64,000 bases of DNA from Strigamia acuminata (taxonomy: Eukaryota; Arthropoda; Chilopoda; Geophilomorpha; Linotaeniidae), in assembly GCA_949358305.1 (NCBI GenBank), contig OX442315.1:15154427-15218426 (forward strand), given 5' to 3'. How positions within the stretch are numbered: position 1 is the stretch's first letter; the number at the start of each line of letters is the position of its first letter. Below, one piece after another: positions 59,808 through 64,000 of the stretch. Under the pieces are notes generated by a model. The model did not search any database and was not told the origin of the DNA. It saw nothing but the letters and a program-made list of their open reading frames with translations. The position numbers and the translations under genes were made by a program.

Positions 59808-61360
59808 TCAATTTACGCAATCGGCAATTTGATCGTCAAAATTAACCGCCCGCCTCGTCCTCAGTTCGAAATTTAAACACAAATACCCACCATTCGATAT
59901 TCGCAAGAACACATTGTTGCAACAGACAATTTCGCTCATTATTTCCGCCAAGTTAAATAATGCTCGTTCTTCAAGCTCGGAAGTGTCAGTAAACAATGGA
60001 CGAGTCGTCTCAAGCCGGGCATCCATTCCTCGTCACTTAGCAACGAGAAGAAATATTCCGAGTTGCCTTCGAAAGAAACAATTCGAACTTTTTTCGCGGA
60101 ACTAGTCAACCATCTGGACGTGGCCTCTTTGCTTGAAGCGTTGTACAAAGATGCTGATTTGATGACTATTTCAGTTGATAACAGTTTCCGGAGCGAATAG
60201 TCTGGTAGTTTCTTCACACCGCATATGGAGAACAAACTGAGAGAACTTCCGCGTCGTTTTGTCGTTGATGACGTGCCTTCATTTCCCAATTGACCAGAAA
60301 CGTGACGAATTCTCTGCATTTATTGCGTTTGATCGTGGAAATGAGACTTTCTAATTGTGTTAAAGTCATGTCCGAAAGCGTGTCCATCGCCGAGATCCGT
60401 TTCATGTTGATTAAGACGAATAGTTTGAACCGTGTCGATCGTGTCGTCTTGTTTAAACATCTCCGCCAACTGCCAAACATTTACAAAGTTTATCGAGAGT
60501 TGTAGGGTTGCAATGCTTGTTCCAATACTTGTCGAATAATCCTTTTAACTGCATTTTATCAGCGGTCATTATTATTTCACGTATCACGCTGTCCGGCATT
60601 TCTGGCTGGATGGGAATATTTTGCGCGTACACGAATTTGTGTACGTGATTGACGGCTTCCATCGATGTGGAAGGGATATCATGTTTAGTTCGTTCTCCAC
60701 GCTGCCTTCACTTAATATTGCTTGGAAGTAGTCACTGCCAGCGACTAAGACGCATTTGTGGGCATGGACTGTCCATCTTTGCACTGCAGAAGGACCGTGT
60801 CGTCTCTTGAATTGTACAAATTGGTCAAATTTTAGTTGTGTTGTGTTGTGTTTTTTTTTGGTTGTACAAATTGGGCAAATTTTAGTTGTGTTGTGTTTTT
60901 TTTTGGGAATTCTCTTTAATTCCAAAGAAACACAACACAATTATTTGTTCCGATTTATTGCCGTTCAGTGGACTACAAGATCTCAATCCCATGACGCCAT
61001 TCGGTGACCTTTAGATTTAAAAATAAATTAAATAAATAAAAATGTTTTTTGGATTTTTACCTCAAGTGAAATGTTTGAAAAATTATAACTTAGTTATTAA
61101 TTTAAACACTTGATTGAAAACTACTCTTGTAATAGCATATTAGTTGTTTGTTGGAATAAAATGTTGCTGAAGTCGATTTTAAAGTGAAAGGTGTACTGTA
61201 TTACTTCGCTGCAATACACTGCAAAATCCCTGCTTTAGCAAATCTTCTGGCAGGACTGATCATTGTTTATATCCTACAAACCCCAGTCCCCATACCAAGA
61301 GTACTCCACAATGACACCTGTGTTTGTAAAATTGGGAATTAAATAAATTAAAATTTGATC
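59380..61360. repeat. Segmental duplication, copy 2
   Basis: Matches 54540-56740, with a shorter spacer after the pseudogene. Shares its frame breaks with copy 1, so the duplicated gene was already dead. Confidence 0.7.
59808..60835 (-). pseudogene. BTB-P: decayed BTB-BACK pseudogene, twin of BTB-N
   Basis: Same order and same frame changes as BTB-N: the break after NMISLPH, VNHVHKFVYAQNIPIQPEMP, the break after HCNPTTLDK, and the break at RHQRQNDAE. It differs in small indels: an intact-looking LNKTTRS stretch where N has lost bases, and an extra SLKNEHYLTWRK piece. The propeller part ends at FELRTRRAVNFDDQIADC. Confidence 0.85.
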
Positions 61361-61696
61361 TTGTCTGAAAATGTATTTTTCCACATGATGATGCATCGTT
61401 GGCTGCAAGTACGACCCCAAGTGACAACTTACGAAACATTTTTAATGAGGCGAATAGACGTAAGAAAATAATCGAACAATGAATTTACAAATTATATTTA
61501 GTCAGCCAAAATGAATAAATGTCCAGATCAGACAATGGATTTTGGAAACATGGAAACAAAATTATAAATGCATTGAATGTGTGTTGTAGCAATTGCCAAA
61601 TGCCAAATTTATTCACCAAATTCGAGATCAACGTTCACAATGGTAGATAAATCACGTGTGCGAAATTTAAAAACTGTTGGCATATATAAACGTCGA
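60836..61696. other. Spacer between BTB-P and BTB-Q
   Basis: The right limb of the segmental duplication to about 61360, then the AT-rich 3' flank of BTB-Q (GAATTTACAAATTATATTTA, GTCCAGATCAG). No gene seen. Confidence 0.45.
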
Positions 61697-63394
61697 TTAC
61701 GCCTTAAAACTCGCATCAAAATGGATGAAACCAACAAAATTTTCCTTTATCGCGTACTCTTTAACCACCTTCATCGTCTCCAACGAATAAATATTAAAAG
61801 AATTATTTGTTTTTTCAAATATCAAACAGTCATCGTCGTAAGAAACGTACAAAATGAGGTCACCCGTAATATTCGGCGCCGAAACCACGCTCCAAACACC
61901 ATATTCAATATCATAAATTAACAAACAACTATCGGGACATTTTTGGTAAAAAATCAATTTCTCCGCCGAAATGCTGCTCAGACTTTTACACTTTACGCTC
62001 TGCCAACGGCCCGGCAATTTCTCTCTCGTCGAGCAACTCCACGACCGTCTATCCACAATTTTCATGCGCAGTTCATCCACGTCGAAGAAATACGATTCAG
62101 CGGTTGCCAAAAGCATGCGCTTGCAATCGGCGATCCGATCGCCGAAATTAACCGTCCTCCACGTTCCCAATTCGAAATTAAAACTCAAATACTTGCCGTT
62201 CGACTGCTGGAAGAATACCTCGTTGCAATTGGCAGTTTCGCTCGTCTTTTTATCCGAAATCACCGTCGTTTCTTCCATGCCAAGGCACTTCTCGCCCCCC
62301 ATGACGTATAACTTGTCCGTGGATTTACACGTGATGAAATAAAACAAGTGTCCCGTGCCCGACACTGTCGGGAAAATGTCGACGGGTGATTCGTCGTCGA
62401 GCAGGTGAGGTCCTCCCGAGCAGGTCTTCCATCCGTCGTCGCTTAGCAACGAGACCGAATGATCGCACAACTCCCAGTCGACTTCGAAAGCAAAAATCCG
62501 AATTTGCCGCGCAGAACCAGTCAGCCATCTTGACGTGGCCTCCTTGCTTAAAGCGTTATACAAGGATGCCGAATTGATCACTGTTTCATTCGATAACAGT
62601 TTGAACAGCGAATAATTTGGCAGTTTCTTCACACCACAATTGGAGAGCAAATCCATTACAACGTCCGTGTTGTTGTTGTTTTCTCGTCGGTCACGTGTTC
62701 GCACTTCCCAATCCAGCAGAAATATGACAAATTTTTCGAATTTATTCGGTTTCACTTTGAAAATAAGACTTTCTAATTGCGTCAAGGTGATGTCCGAAAG
62801 CTTGTCCGTCTCCGAGATACGTTTCAAGTTCATTAAGACGAAAGTTTGAACCGTGTTGATCGTTTCGTCTTGATTCAACATTTCCGCCATCTGCCAAACC
62901 TTTAAAAATGTATCCAGAGTGATCGGGTTGCAATGTAACGTCCAATACTTATCGAATAATTCTTTTAGCTGCATTTTGTCAGCGGTCATGATTAATTCCC
63001 ACACCACGCTGTCCGGGATGTCGGGCTGGATGGGAATGTCTTGCGCGTACACGCATTTGATGATGATATCGATGACACTCGTTGAAGTGTCGAGAAGGGA
63101 GATCATGTTTTCTTTGCTTTCGATGCTGCCTCGGTTGAATATAGCACGGAAGTAGTCACTGCCGGCGACTAATACACACTTGTGGGCACGGACTTGTCCA
63201 TCTTTGCATTGCAGAACGATCGTTTCGGCTTTGTCGTCGTCCCTTGAATTGTATAAATTAGTCAAAAGCAATTTGTGTTTTGTTTCTTGCGAATTCTCTT
63301 CAATTTTAGTTTTTGATTCCGATCCATCGTCATCAAATCGGATTTTTTTGTTGGGGTTGCACGTATTACTATTAGTTTTTGAAGTACTACACAT
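61697..63394 (-). CDS. BTB-Q: BTB-BACK-kelch-like protein
   Basis: Intact frame of 565 codons from ATG 63394 (MCSTSKTNSNTCNPNKK). BTB: CKDGQVRAHKCVLVAGSDYF, FNRGSIESKEN, YAQDIPIQPDIP, TADKMQLKELFDKYW. BACK: TFLKVWQMAEMLNQDET to LPNYSLFKLLSNETV. Propeller-like part: IFPTVSGTGHLFYF, SYFFDVDELRMKIVDRR, CPDSCLLIYDIEYGVWSVV, ending VGFIHFDASFKA. It groups by start and promoter with BTB-F and -H. Confidence 0.9.
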   Translation of the reverse strand: MCSTSKTNSNTCNPNKKIRFDDDGSESKTKIEENSQETKHKLLLTNLYNSRDDDKAETIVLQCKDGQVRAHKCVLVAGSDYFRAIFNRGSIESKENMISLLDTSTSVIDIIIKCVYAQDIPIQPDIPDSVVWELIMTADKMQLKELFDKYWTLHCNPITLDTFLKVWQMAEMLNQDETINTVQTFVLMNLKRISETDKLSDITLTQLESLIFKVKPNKFEKFVIFLLDWEVRTRDRRENNNNTDVVMDLLSNCGVKKLPNYSLFKLLSNETVINSASLYNALSKEATSRWLTGSARQIRIFAFEVDWELCDHSVSLLSDDGWKTCSGGPHLLDDESPVDIFPTVSGTGHLFYFITCKSTDKLYVMGGEKCLGMEETTVISDKKTSETANCNEVFFQQSNGKYLSFNFELGTWRTVNFGDRIADCKRMLLATAESYFFDVDELRMKIVDRRSWSCSTREKLPGRWQSVKCKSLSSISAEKLIFYQKCPDSCLLIYDIEYGVWSVVSAPNITGDLILYVSYDDDCLIFEKTNNSFNIYSLETMKVVKEYAIKENFVGFIHFDASFKA

Positions 63395-64000
63395 TTTCTT
63401 GAAAAATATTCAAACCATTATCAAAAATTAGGACTACATGATTAGTGATGAGTGAGTCTTTTTTTTTTCATCCCATAGCGCCATCTGGTAAGTTTTAAAA
63501 GAAAAATCAAGGTTGAAAAAATTAGCGTCATTTGGGCCACAGGTGGCGTCCACAACACAGAATTACGTTATATTCTAACTTCTAATAATGACTTTACGTT
63601 AAAAGGGAAGGGTGGAAATCATTTATTAAAAAAAAGAACTTTGGCTCGGTCACTTTTCGCTTTTTGTTAAATGGTTTAAAATCTTCTAAATTTCAAAAAT
63701 TGTGGAAAACTAATTAACCAATCACAGTTCTGGACAGCTGCGCACGTGATATACTCTGAGTCGTCTAGTGACAGAATCTACTCGTTTTTTTTTAATATTA
63801 GTTTTTAAAGATCATTTACCATTTTTGTTATTTTAGACTTATTATAGAAATAAAAACGGAAATAAATTAAACGCATATTTATTTCATTTAGTATTATATT
63901 ATTTTTCAATTGCTGCATTGAACTTCCGGTTTGATGTTGCTCCTCCTCAGCTGACGCCGACCCTGCGAGTAACTGTTTACATTCAAAATCGCTCATAAAT
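63395..64000. other. 5' flank of BTB-Q and third partial copy of the duplicated flank
   Basis: Holds the promoter module at 63429-63491. 63716-63990 repeats 59285-59580 and part of 54600-54720: CCAATCACAGTTCT, GTCGTCTAGTGACAG, GCTGCATT[TG]AACTTCCGGTTTG. A further array copy probably lies beyond the window. Confidence 0.5.
63429..63491 (-). promoter_or_regulatory. Promoter module of BTB-Q
   Basis: Sense strand: TTACCAGATGGCGC (63478-63491, 12 of 14 CTCF consensus positions), then AGTCCTA (63429-63435), 35 bases before the start codon. Confidence 0.5.

Overview
This window is AT-rich nuclear DNA from an invertebrate, most likely an arthropod. Spliceosomal introns are mostly 55-80 bp, three small secreted-protein genes have an intron inside the signal peptide (a habit of insect cuticle and secreted genes), and traces of Gypsy, Copia, P, Tigger/pogo and TTAA-type (piggyBac-like) elements sit side by side. 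I cannot name the species.

Two lineage-specific tandem gene families fill most of the window. Family 1 is an array of intronless genes of about 540-590 codons encoding BTB-BACK proteins with a degenerate kelch-like C-terminal half. I label the copies A-Q in map order. Intact: D (6952-8691), F (9958-11655, the only plus-strand copy), G (31863-33596), H (34016-35701), I (36431-38209, the most divergent), K (44575-46248), L (46617-48308), M (52677-54296), Q (61697-63394). A is cut by the window start. B, C, E, J, N, O and P are pseudogenes or fragments. Family 2 (16252-31125, all plus strand) is a five-gene array of nine- or ten-exon genes, labelled MYND-1 to MYND-5. They share an unrecognised N-terminal module (FGCGPNFV and FWFRFW motifs), a central exon-6 module and, in four of five copies, a C-terminal MYND-type zinc finger split over three exons. 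Three of them carry large minisatellites of unrelated sequence in different introns. Between the families lie three small secreted-protein genes (12365-15665).

The array is riddled with mobile DNA. A non-autonomous Gypsy-type element splits BTB-B. A recent Copia-type element with identical LTRs and a single 1042-codon Gag-like ORF without pol lies in the leader of BTB-L. A P-family derivative is rebuilt as a 461-bp perfect-looking palindrome with an 8-bp target duplication. There is a TA-flanked foldback element, a TTAA-flanked MITE, a CACTGG-ended MITE family and a Tigger relic. Two 11-bp satellites (40818-43240) lie between BTB-I and BTB-K.

The BTB array shows strong birth-and-death evolution. 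Pseudogene O is a patchwork of at least three paralogues, N and P are duplicates of an already dead gene, and promoter segments survive without genes. Several BTB copies share a promoter module: a CTCF-like CACCNGATGGCGC element followed by AGTCCTAG shortly before the start codon. All functional statements are read from sequence and family knowledge only; nothing was searched or computed with tools.
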